A stretch of 21,881 nucleotides of DNA from a virus, in IMG/VR virus record IMGVR_UViG_3300022744_000106, positions 1 to 21,881 of that record; one strand, written 5' to 3'. Position numbers and translations under genes: made by a program. Numbering within the stretch: position 1 is the stretch's first letter; the number at the start of each line of letters is the position of its first letter. This document shows, in pieces, positions 15,101 through 21,881 of this stretch. The notes beneath the pieces were generated by a model. That model had not been told where the DNA came from, made no database searches, and saw nothing but the letters and a program-made list of their open reading frames with translations.

Positions 15101-16273
15101 ATGGACGACCGATACGGACCTCACATAAGTCAAAAGGCGGATATTCGGCCGATCAGCTTTGTGCTGGACAATCGTGGAGCGCTCAGCTCCCCGGTTTACC
15201 TTCCAATTCGGCCAGAAGATTTGACGCGCGGAGAGCCTCAGCGGGCGGCTGTGCACCAAACGCTCGGCCGCGATGCGCAGGGATGGGTCGATCACTTCGG
15301 CGAAGGGTTGCCATCCGTAACAATCAGTGGGCACACCGGCTGGGGATACAAGCCAGGACTTGGTCTTGATGGATTCCAGTCGTTTGAGGCTCTGAATCAG
15401 CTGGTAGTCCACGACTACCCAGCAAAAATTCAACAAGCCATTGACTACGGACACGATCCGGCTGGCGTGAAGTTGCTTTTTGTTGATTTGCTTGACAGCA
15501 TCGCGTGGCAAGTTGTGCCTATGCAATTCAATCTAAGGCGATCCAAGAGTAGCCCGTTACTGTTTCGCTACAACATTGTCATGCAGGCCGTGAGTACGTC
15601 TGTTGATGGCGGCCTATCTCAGTTTTTCCCGGACACGGGGAATGCGACGGCCGGACTAAACGCCCTGGATAGGGCCCTGGGTAGACTGGAGGTGGTGAGT
15701 GTTGGTCTTCAGGGCGGAATTTTGTCTGCGCTGCGATCAATCGCTGGAGTTGTGACGGGCTACGTGAACATGGCGGTCAAGTTTCTACGGCAGATTCAGT
15801 CTGTAGCGAACGGCGTCACTGGGTTCATTGGCGGCGCTGTTGGGTACGTCGTTGGCATCGCCAAGACGATCGCGCAGGTTGGGCGCGAGGTGTTCCGGAC
15901 GTTTGCGTCGATTGTTGGTATTGCGACCGCTGCCAAAGCAGCCTTTGTTAGCGTTGGTGCCGCGTTCAATGAGGTTGTCTGCATCTTTTCCAACGCTTTG
16001 CGTCCGAGTGCAATCTACGAGGATTACACCGGGCTGTACGGCGCATCGAATTGTTCCAGCACGACCGGCGGGCGCATGCCTAGCGCTTTCAGTGATCAAA
16101 ACGTCTTCGCTCTTATCAACCCGCAGGACAGCCAGCCCGTCACTTTGAGCGGGGCCGCCATAAGAAGCGCGGAGACGATCATCAAATCGGACTCCGTCCT
16201 AAACCCGATGCCGGCGGCTGAAATAGGCCGCCATCTCAACAACATCATGGGCGGAATGGTGGTCACGATATGA
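15101..16273 (+). CDS. Baseplate/tail-hub associated protein with central hydrophobic helices, 390 aa
   Basis: Residues 1-185 are a conserved beta-rich part (LPIRPEDLTRGEPQRAAVHQTLGRDAQGWVDHFGEGLPSVTISGHTGW pattern, FEALNQLVVHDYPAK, FNLRRSKSSPLLFRYNIVMQ), which recalls the tube-adaptor or LysM-anchoring baseplate proteins (Mu gp43 or T4 gp53-like role) next to hub genes. Residues about 205-305 are strongly hydrophobic and helical (VVTGYVNMAVKFLRQI, GFIGGAVGYVVGIAKTIAQV, FASIVGIATAAKAAFVSVGAAF), unusual for a static baseplate subunit. The C-terminus is polar with GRMPSAFSDQNVFALINPQDS. No Shine-Dalgarno is seen; the leader carries the repeat element at 15078. The last 4 nt overlap the next gene (ATGA), and that gene has a LysM-like domain, so the two may act together. 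Confidence 0.7.
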   Translation: MDDRYGPHISQKADIRPISFVLDNRGALSSPVYLPIRPEDLTRGEPQRAAVHQTLGRDAQGWVDHFGEGLPSVTISGHTGWGYKPGLGLDGFQSFEALNQLVVHDYPAKIQQAIDYGHDPAGVKLLFVDLLDSIAWQVVPMQFNLRRSKSSPLLFRYNIVMQAVSTSVDGGLSQFFPDTGNATAGLNALDRALGRLEVVSVGLQGGILSALRSIAGVVTGYVNMAVKFLRQIQSVANGVTGFIGGAVGYVVGIAKTIAQVGREVFRTFASIVGIATAAKAAFVSVGAAFNEVVCIFSNALRPSAIYEDYTGLYGASNCSSTTGGRMPSAFSDQNVFALINPQDSQPVTLSGAAIRSAETIIKSDSVLNPMPAAEIGRHLNNIMGGMVVTI

Positions 16274-16890
16274 GTCAGTTCGAGCGCAAACTGCCATCGT
16301 TCCGCCTGGCGGCAACACATCGCGGCGATACGCTGGCGATGGTCGCCGATCGCGAGCTCGGGGACGCAAATCGCTGGCCTGAGTTGGTATGGGTCAACGG
16401 CTTGGTGGCGCCGTACATCACTGACGATCCGCGCCTCATTGCGGCCGGAGTCGTCCTGTCCGGCGACTTTCTCAAGGTTCCTGCGCCTGGCGGATGGCAG
16501 GGAAACGGCGCATCGGGCCGCGGGCACGCCTATGAGCGCGACTGCAATCTGGTCGGTAAGCAGCTGCAAGCCACCGAAGGTGGTGACTTCGACGTGCTCA
16601 CTGGCGCCGACAATCTCCGCCAGCAGCTGAGCCACCGCGTATCGACACCTCGCGGCCAGCTCATGCGTCACCCGGAGTACGGCAGCATGCACCATCGACT
16701 GCTTGGCCGCGTCAATGGTCCGACCGCCGCGCGCCTGGGGGCCGACTACATCAAGGCGGCACTAAAAGCCGATTACCGGGTGAAGGCGGTCGACGGGTCT
16801 GTCGCCGAGGTAACGGGTGACAGCGTTAGAATCCAAGCCACCGCCACCGCAATTGAGGGTGACGTGGTTGACATTATTCAGGGCGGCTAA
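16270..16890 (+). CDS. LysM-like / gp25-like baseplate wedge fusion, 206 aa
   Basis: Two parts can be recognised. Residues about 10-72 (FRLAATHRGDTLAMVADRELGDANRW, PELVWVNGLVAPYI, then VVLSGDFLKVPAPG) follow the LysM pattern: R-GDTL start, helix, WxELVWVNGL, and an L-G-xLxVP end. Residues about 105-200 (FDVLTGADNLRQQLSHRVSTPRGQLMRHPEYG, LGRVNGPTAARLGADYIKAAL) follow the gpW/gp25 wedge family (T4 gp25, Mu gp46), which links the baseplate to the first sheath ring. In T4 a LysM domain is carried by the separate gp53, so here the two functions appear joined. ATGA overlap with the preceding gene; the next gene begins directly after the stop (TAAATG). The LysM part is by pattern only. Confidence 0.8.
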   Translation: MSQFERKLPSFRLAATHRGDTLAMVADRELGDANRWPELVWVNGLVAPYITDDPRLIAAGVVLSGDFLKVPAPGGWQGNGASGRGHAYERDCNLVGKQLQATEGGDFDVLTGADNLRQQLSHRVSTPRGQLMRHPEYGSMHHRLLGRVNGPTAARLGADYIKAALKADYRVKAVDGSVAEVTGDSVRIQATATAIEGDVVDIIQGG

Positions 16891-17985
16891 ATGAGTTTCC
16901 AGATCAAGGACTTCGCTTCGATCGTCGCCGGCGAAATCAATCACGCCCGCTCCGTCACCGAGAAGATTACCGACTTTGCGCCTGGCTCCGTTGCGCGCAC
17001 GCTCATGGAGGCTCCAGCTGTAGAGATTGAAGAACTCTACATGCAAATGTTTCTAGGCTTGCGCGATGCAATTCCGGTGGCAACTTTCCTGTCCTTTGGT
17101 TTTGACCTTCTCCAGCCAACATTCGCAAATGGCTACGTCAGCATATCCGCTGCGTCAGCCAGGACGGCAGATACAACCATTCCACTTGGCACAGCCTTCA
17201 CAACCAACGACGGCCGGACATACACATCCACATTGGCGGTCGTCTGGCACACTGGAACATCCATTGTTCAGATTCCAGTCCGATCGACCGTCGCTGGCTT
17301 GATTGGAAACGCCGCCGCCGGCGTTGTTGTCAACTCAACATCCTTTGGTTCTGGATACACCGTCTCAAATTCCGCCATAACCAACGGGAGGGATACGGAG
17401 ACGTCCGCAGAGCGAGAGGCACGCTTCGCTGAATTTGTCCAGTCGTTGAGCCGCGGCACCGTGGCGGCGTGCCTGTATGCGGCCAAGCAGTCGATCGTTT
17501 CGAGCGGGTCTGCTGGCGTTACCGAGTACGTGACGCGCTCCAGTATTTTCGAGGATGCCGGCCACGTCCGCATTTACCTCTATTCAAACCTGGGTGTGCC
17601 GTCGGCGGGTCTGCTTTCCGATGGTCAGTCCAGGATTGACGGCAGTCACGCCGAAAACACACAGACGATCACACCGGGCTTTCGAGCCGCCGGCGTTCGG
17701 GTGGATGTGCTGGCAATGTCTGAGCGCTCGGTCCCGCTATCAATCCGGGTTTCCATGGCTCCGGGGTACGCGCTAGGCGCCGGCGTCACACAAGCGATGG
17801 GGGACATATTCGCCGGAGAGATAGTCGCTGTGCAGCCAAACACAACACTCTACCTCGGTTCGCTTGTCGAGGCCCTGCTGGCTGTACCCGGTGTTGCTGC
17901 CATCGTGCCCGTCACCAGCAGCAACATCGTCTGCGGTGTCGGTGAGGCACTTATCCCGGGCGCACTCACTGTCACTCCGCTATGA
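16891..17985 (+). CDS. Baseplate wedge protein J (P2 gpJ / Mu gp47 / T4 gp6-like), 364 aa
   Basis: Baseplate J proteins form the iris-like ring of dimers around the hub which opens to trigger sheath contraction. The N-terminus (IVAGEINHARSVTEKITDFAPGSVARTLMEAPAVEIEELY) is diagnostic: the D-F-PGS-R-L-EA pattern. Next come a beta segment (IPLGTAFTTNDGRTYTS), the VRSTVAGLIGNAAAG motif, and NGRDTETSAEREARFAEFVQSLSRGT, matching the G-D-E-D-RR region of gpJ. The C-terminal part (GVRVDVLAMSERSVPLSIRVSM, VAIVPVTSSNIVCGVGEALIPG) gives the dimerisation domains. Length is close to Mu gp47. It follows the gp25-like gene without a gap (AGGGCGG as weak ribosome site) and overlaps the I-like gene by 4 nt. 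Confidence 0.9.
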   Translation: MSFQIKDFASIVAGEINHARSVTEKITDFAPGSVARTLMEAPAVEIEELYMQMFLGLRDAIPVATFLSFGFDLLQPTFANGYVSISAASARTADTTIPLGTAFTTNDGRTYTSTLAVVWHTGTSIVQIPVRSTVAGLIGNAAAGVVVNSTSFGSGYTVSNSAITNGRDTETSAEREARFAEFVQSLSRGTVAACLYAAKQSIVSSGSAGVTEYVTRSSIFEDAGHVRIYLYSNLGVPSAGLLSDGQSRIDGSHAENTQTITPGFRAAGVRVDVLAMSERSVPLSIRVSMAPGYALGAGVTQAMGDIFAGEIVAVQPNTTLYLGSLVEALLAVPGVAAIVPVTSSNIVCGVGEALIPGALTVTPL

Positions 17986-19166
17986 CGACACTCAAGCGCC
18001 TTCTACGTCATCCGCACGCGGCTGTCTTCGACAAGTCGCCGGTGCCGGAGTTGGCGTTTCGGCTGCGCCACCCCAACGGCGCAACATGGTCGATTGCTGA
18101 AGGCGTGCTAACGGCCGGTGACGGTTCCTCAGAGTACCCGTTTGACCTTGCCGGCCTGACTGTCGCTCAGCTCGCCGATCAGCTCACCGTCTACGGCTTC
18201 GAGGTGACGTCGTTGTCGCCGGCGCTTGCCGGGCTGTCTGCCCTGGTGCTTGTCGAGGAGCGTGGCGATCAAAACGAATCCAATGGCGACCATGTTTTCG
18301 GTTTCACATCGCTTCTATGGGCGTTGCTGACAACTTACTCCAGCGAGCTCCGAGAGGCCCGCGGCCAGATAGAGGAAGCCCTGCGCCAGATGGTCATGAC
18401 CCAGGCCAGCGGTCAGTGGGTTGACGTCTGGGGCACGATCTACGGGTTCCTGCGCTACGACGGCGAGTCCGACGCCAGTTATGCGGCGCGTCTGCCGGTC
18501 GAGGCATTCCGGATCCGAGTCAACGCCCACGGTATCGAACAAGCCATACTCGACGCCACGGGTGCGGACGTCCGCATCGAGGAGCCGTGGAAGGAGCTAT
18601 TCGTCCTTGATCAGTCCCGTCTTTCAGGGCCAGACAGGTTCTATGATGGTGCTCGGGCGGGTTATCACCTTATCCAGCCATGGTCGCGCAGCAGCGTCGA
18701 CTGGCCGTCTGTGCTGCCGGTGATTGAGCGCAATCGCGCCGCCGGCGTCCTGGTGCTGCCGCCGATTGTCCGCCATTGGGCAGTCATTGATCCCGGCACT
18801 CCGTCAATTTCTGGCGGAACCAACGTTCAGCACTACGCGCACTTGCGCTACGAGGACCGAGCGCTGCTTGACTACAGCGCGATCGAGGAGGTCTCGATCA
18901 TGAACTACGCGGCCGGTCTTCGTCGCGAGTTCCTGCGTTCTAGTTATGTGGAGGTCCCGTCGCAGACCTGGGTCGGCGTGCCTTGGTCTAGCGCCGCTTG
19001 GGACGCAAAGTATTTGGTCTCCAGCTCCCATATCCGTGACTACCGCGTTTACTACACCGCATTGAAATATGGCGGCGATTGGTCAAGCACAAGAACCTGG
19101 GCCACATCCGATTCAACCTGGGCCGACTTCAATCCCGGTATTCATTCCCTGCATAGCCGCACCTGA
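17982..19166 (+). CDS. Baseplate protein I-like (P2 gpI / Mu gp48-like) with Trp-rich C-terminal extension, 394 aa
   Basis: The gene after J encodes the second wedge protein (gpI or Mu gp48 role). Residues about 110-270 fit: a helical LLWALLTTYSSELREARGQIEEALRQM, then QWVDVWGTIYGFLRYDGESDASYAARL and the IEQAILDATGADVRIEEPWK region, the usual layout in tail protein I relatives. Residues 1-105 form an extra N-terminal beta domain (FRLRHPNGATWSIAEGVLTAG). The C-terminal 110 residues carry repeated Trp/Ser patterns (QTWVGVPWSSAAWDAKY; GDWSSTRTWATSDSTWADF), likely a fibre-attachment region. P2 gpI is under 200 aa, so about half of this protein is additional. ATGA overlap with J; translation is probably coupled because no Shine-Dalgarno is visible. 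Confidence 0.78.
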   Translation: MTTLKRLLRHPHAAVFDKSPVPELAFRLRHPNGATWSIAEGVLTAGDGSSEYPFDLAGLTVAQLADQLTVYGFEVTSLSPALAGLSALVLVEERGDQNESNGDHVFGFTSLLWALLTTYSSELREARGQIEEALRQMVMTQASGQWVDVWGTIYGFLRYDGESDASYAARLPVEAFRIRVNAHGIEQAILDATGADVRIEEPWKELFVLDQSRLSGPDRFYDGARAGYHLIQPWSRSSVDWPSVLPVIERNRAAGVLVLPPIVRHWAVIDPGTPSISGGTNVQHYAHLRYEDRALLDYSAIEEVSIMNYAAGLRREFLRSSYVEVPSQTWVGVPWSSAAWDAKYLVSSSHIRDYRVYYTALKYGGDWSSTRTWATSDSTWADFNPGIHSLHSRT

Positions 19167-19176
19167 AATCCAGGCG

Positions 19177-19193
19177 TGTCGTGATGCAACAAT
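19177..19193 (+). repeat. Start-proximal repeat element, copy 3
   Basis: TGTCGTGATGCAACAAT in the 48-nt gap before the gene at 19215. 15 of 17 bases agree with copy 2. Unlike copies 1 and 2 it lies further from the start codon (21 nt from its end) and is followed by a normal Shine-Dalgarno, AAGGAG at 19202-19207. Confidence 0.6.
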
Positions 19194-19214
19194 CCACTCA
19201 TAAGGAGTTAGAGC

Positions 19215-19700
19215 ATGCCCATCCTCACAAAATCTGGCCGCGTAGTTATCGCTGAGTCAGTGGCAGCGCGCCCGCTGCATCTGGCGTGGGGTACCGGCAA
19301 CGGCGCTTGGATGACGCCCACCGAAGTCCCTGAAGACGTCAACGCCACGGCTCTGCTGGCTGAGATTGGGCGCCGCACTGCCACAGAGGTGGCGTTTGTG
19401 ACCCCTAACGTATCCGGCGACATTGTCCTTCCGACCGGAACATTTTCGCGCTCGGTTTCACCAACCAGCAATTTGTACGTCCGCACGTCGTTCGACTTCG
19501 CTGACGCCAGTAGTTCCGTTATTCGTGAGATTGCCATTTTTTCCAATTCCACGATGAACGCCGGACTTCCAGGTGGGCAGCAGTATTTCGTCCCGGGTAA
19601 CGTCCTTACTCAGGGTCGCCTACTACACCTTGAACACCTTGCTCCGATTTATCGCTCCCCAGCCATTCGCGAGAGCTTTGAAGTCGTGATCACATTCTGA
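19215..19700 (+). CDS. Tail-fibre-side baseplate protein (tail-collar / gpH N-terminus-like), 161 aa
   Basis: ATG with AAGGAG at 19202-19207. The N-terminus (LTKSGRVVIAESVAARPLHLAWGTGNGAW) resembles the start of fibre-attachment domains (gpH/DUF3751-type: T-x-G-x-x-x-I-A-x-A followed by a small G-x-G motif). Then a Glu/Ala-rich ALLAEIGRRTATEVAFV and beta strands follow (LPTGTFSRSVSPTSNLYVRTSFDFA, REIAIFSN). The C-terminus (RLLHLEHLAPIYRSPAIRESFEVVITF) is typical of that group, which link fibres to the wedge. As a separate 161-aa protein it probably connects the I-like wedge protein to a fibre. Function is inferred from pattern and position after gene I. Confidence 0.65.
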   Translation: MPILTKSGRVVIAESVAARPLHLAWGTGNGAWMTPTEVPEDVNATALLAEIGRRTATEVAFVTPNVSGDIVLPTGTFSRSVSPTSNLYVRTSFDFADASSSVIREIAIFSNSTMNAGLPGGQQYFVPGNVLTQGRLLHLEHLAPIYRSPAIRESFEVVITF

Positions 19701-19707
19701 GGCCACA

Positions 19708-21881
19708 ATGACAGCATTGCCAGCAAACTATTTCGACCGCTCGGATTCCACAAAAGAGTACGAGGAGCATCTATTCATTGCCGGTCGCGGACTTCAGTCC
19801 TCCGAGTTGAACGAGATTCAGAAGACCTCAGCAAATCGATTGCGGGGTATCGCCGACTCTCTGTTCAAGGATGGCGACATTATTCGCGACTGCTCGGTAA
19901 TTGTGGACGAGGCGTCCGGTGCTGTGCGGTGCGCGTCCGGCGCGATCTATCTGCGCGGGGCTGTGCGCGGCGTGCAGCCTTCCGCGTTCACAATTCCAAC
20001 GACGGGCGTTGTTTCGATCGGTGTGCGCTTGATTGATAGCGTCGTTACTGCGGTGGAGGATCCTGCGTTGCGCGACCCCGCAACCGGCACCAGGAATTAC
20101 AACGAGACCGGCGCCGAGCGGTTGAAGACTCATTCCCAGTGGGGCTGGAGCGGCGACGGCGGCGCAGGCGAGTTTTTCCCCGTCTATTCGGTGACCAATG
20201 CTGTGCTTGGCGCCAAGGAGGCGCCGCCAAATCTGGACGCCGTGTCTCAGGCCTTGGCGCGATACGATCGAGATAGCGCTGGCGGCACGTATGTGGTGTC
20301 GGGGCTGAATGTGAAGCAGATGCCGGATGACACCGGCGACCAGGTTTACTCCATCTCTGAGGGGCGTGCCCGCGTTTATGGTAATGGCATCGAGCTGCGA
20401 ACTTCGCGGCGAGTATTTCTATCGGCGACGCCTGACCTGAAGGCGATCACCAGCGAGCCTCAGCTGAGCGCCACGACCGCTGCGCAGCGATTTGACTTTG
20501 ATCGCGCGCCAGGAACAAACATCACGTCGGTGACTATTACGGCGGAAAAGACGGTAACGCTCACCCACGGAGTTACCACCGGAGCACAGGACCCGCTTCC
20601 CGACACATCGGTTTTGACCATCCTGGAGGTCAAGCAGGGCGCAACAACCTATGCGGCAACAACCGACTACCTGCTGACTTCAAGTAAGGTGAATTGGTCC
20701 CCAGCTGGCGCTGAGCCCGCCCCGGGATCTACTTACACCGTCAAGTACCAGTACATCACTACCGTAACTCCGACCGCCGTAGATTCCGGTGGTTTCACTG
20801 TGACCGGGGCTGTTGTTGGAACCCTGATATTGGCGAGCTACAGCCAGATGCTGCCGCGCATCGATCGGCTGTGCCTGGACTCCGACGGAGATACTGTTTG
20901 GCTGATTGGTGTGGCTTCCGAGTTCAATCCTCAGTCACCAAGCGTACCTGGCGACCTGTTGCCGCTCGCCAGCGTCTACCAAACATGGGACGCCAACCGC
21001 TCGGTTGTAAACGACGGCGTCCGTGTTGTTCCAATGCCTGTTTTGGCTAGTATCGATGGACGGTTTGACCTGGTTATGCAGCTGATTGCACAGCAGCGAC
21101 TGGAGTCAGACATTCATACCCGCGAAGGTGGGACAAAAAAGGGGCTATTTACCGACCCATTCTTAGACGACACTCAGCGGGATGCGGGCACAAGTCAGAC
21201 TGCAGCCATAGTGCTTGGTGAGTTGTTGCTGCCAATTTCGGCCACCATCAAACAGATGACGTCAGACGTCACCGGGCCAACGTCGTGCAGCTACTCTGGC
21301 GTAATCACGCTGGAGCAAAGCCTGCGCACGGGAAACATGAAGATAAACCCATACATGGCGTTTATTCCGCTCCCGGCGAACATAAAGCTATCCCCAGCCG
21401 TGGACCGCTGGACGGTTGTCGAGACCAACTGGTCCAGCGCCATTACACGTCGATTCCGTATTGTTGGATCCGGAAATCAATCGTCAGTATCCTTGGCAAA
21501 GCGAAAGGCTCTGCTATCGACGAGTTTTTCTGCAATTGAGACATTGCGTCCAATAGCAGTCAACTTCTCCATTTCCGGGTTCGCGCCTGGCGAGACATTG
21601 GACAGCATAATGTTCGATGGCATTGTTGTGCCAATATCGCCAACCGCGCCCGTTGCTTCCGCTGGCGGCATCGTCACAGGATCCTTCACGATCCCTGCGG
21701 GCATCCCATCCGGGTCCAAAACTGTTATTGCGAGAGACGTCCTCTTTCAGAGGCGAGGCGAGGCAACATTCTCTGGCCAGGGGACACTGGAGCGCCAGAC
21801 ATGGCAACGAGAGACCATTGTCACTGAAACGCGCTGGAATTCGCCGCCGCCGCCGCCGCCGCCAACTAACCCTTACGTTAG
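19708..21881 (+). CDS. Large DUF4815-like phage tail/fibre protein (3' partial), at least 724 aa
   Basis: The frame from ATG 19708 is open to the window edge (724 full codons). GAGG at 19699-19702, overlapping the previous stop, may serve as ribosome site. The start MTALPANYFDRSDSTKEYEEHLFIAGRG with LQSSELNEIQKTSANRLRGIADSLFKDGDI is the familiar beginning of DUF4815-type phage proteins, followed by SGAIYLRGAVRGV, ARVYGNGIEL, FDFDRAPGT and a series of beta domains (e.g. VLTILEVKQGATTY, YTVKYQYITTVTP). Then come a helical-looking DLVMQLIAQQRLESDIHTREGG and a region MFDGIVVPISPTAPVASAGG. Seven prolines (21844-21864) start a linker before the cut end; relatives continue with further C-terminal domains. 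These large proteins sit beside baseplate genes and are thought to be tail-fibre or baseplate-peripheral components. Exact role is not known to me. Confidence 0.8.
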   Translation, partial: MTALPANYFDRSDSTKEYEEHLFIAGRGLQSSELNEIQKTSANRLRGIADSLFKDGDIIRDCSVIVDEASGAVRCASGAIYLRGAVRGVQPSAFTIPTTGVVSIGVRLIDSVVTAVEDPALRDPATGTRNYNETGAERLKTHSQWGWSGDGGAGEFFPVYSVTNAVLGAKEAPPNLDAVSQALARYDRDSAGGTYVVSGLNVKQMPDDTGDQVYSISEGRARVYGNGIELRTSRRVFLSATPDLKAITSEPQLSATTAAQRFDFDRAPGTNITSVTITAEKTVTLTHGVTTGAQDPLPDTSVLTILEVKQGATTYAATTDYLLTSSKVNWSPAGAEPAPGSTYTVKYQYITTVTPTAVDSGGFTVTGAVVGTLILASYSQMLPRIDRLCLDSDGDTVWLIGVASEFNPQSPSVPGDLLPLASVYQTWDANRSVVNDGVRVVPMPVLASIDGRFDLVMQLIAQQRLESDIHTREGGTKKGLFTDPFLDDTQRDAGTSQTAAIVLGELLLPISATIKQMTSDVTGPTSCSYSGVITLEQSLRTGNMKINPYMAFIPLPANIKLSPAVDRWTVVETNWSSAITRRFRIVGSGNQSSVSLAKRKALLSTSFSAIETLRPIAVNFSISGFAPGETLDSIMFDGIVVPISPTAPVASAGGIVTGSFTIPAGIPSGSKTVIARDVLFQRRGEATFSGQGTLERQTWQRETIVTETRWNSPPPPPPPTNPYV

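Noticed and set aside
19162-19174. Small hairpin CCTG-AAATC-CAGG after the I-like gene
   Set aside because: A 4-bp stem without a following T-run is not a terminator.
1-21881. tRNA genes, CRISPR arrays, insertion sequences, attachment sites, toxin-antitoxin or defence genes
   Set aside because: I looked for cloverleaf arms, regularly spaced repeats, transposase/integrase motifs and unrelated small gene pairs and found none that could be supported.

Overview
The window is a contiguous virion-assembly module of a tailed bacteriophage (or prophage) with a contractile tail, i.e. a myovirus-type Caudoviricetes. The diagnosis rests on a full contractile-tail set: sheath, tube, tail-assembly chaperone pair with overlapping frames, tape measure, gp27-like hub, HxH-tipped spike, gp25-like wedge, J-like and I-like wedge proteins, then tail-fibre-side genes. 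No terminase, portal, capsid, replication, lysis, integrase, tRNA or CRISPR feature is visible; the head genes probably lie to the left and receptor-binding genes to the right. Coding is dense with short gaps and ATGA overlaps. The sequence looks moderately GC-rich with codon use typical of Pseudomonadota phages, but host assignment is only a guess.

Layout: (1) 1-3547, three virion structural proteins: a protein cut by the left edge that carries decorative beta domains, and two adjacent proteins sharing a conserved N-terminal motif. (2) 3556-6938, head-to-tail joining (neck) genes: a connector, a Cys/His-motif protein, a tail-completion-like gene that is alone on the MINUS strand (5302-6054), and a probable tail-terminator protein. 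(3) 6948-9333, a small conserved protein, tail sheath and tail tube, closed by a clear intrinsic terminator (9352-9387). (4) 9407-12813, two overlapping chaperone frames (expected to be joined by a +1 or -2 ribosomal frameshift) and a tape measure protein with a C-terminal tail-lysozyme domain. (5) 12817-19166, baseplate: hub, spike, a helical baseplate protein, a LysM-like/gp25 fusion, gpJ-like and gpI-like proteins. (6) 19215-21881, a small fibre-side protein and a large DUF4815-like gene running off the right edge.

The most unusual features are the inverted neck gene, and a short element (consensus TGTCGTGAYGCMAVAAT) found in three intergenic gaps just before genes, with a fourth, opposite-facing partial copy in front of the inverted gene. 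In the divergent gap the two facing copies form a perfect 10-bp inverted repeat. The rest is a well-formed but conventional contractile-tail cassette; I see no sign of a defence system or other unrelated accessory system.
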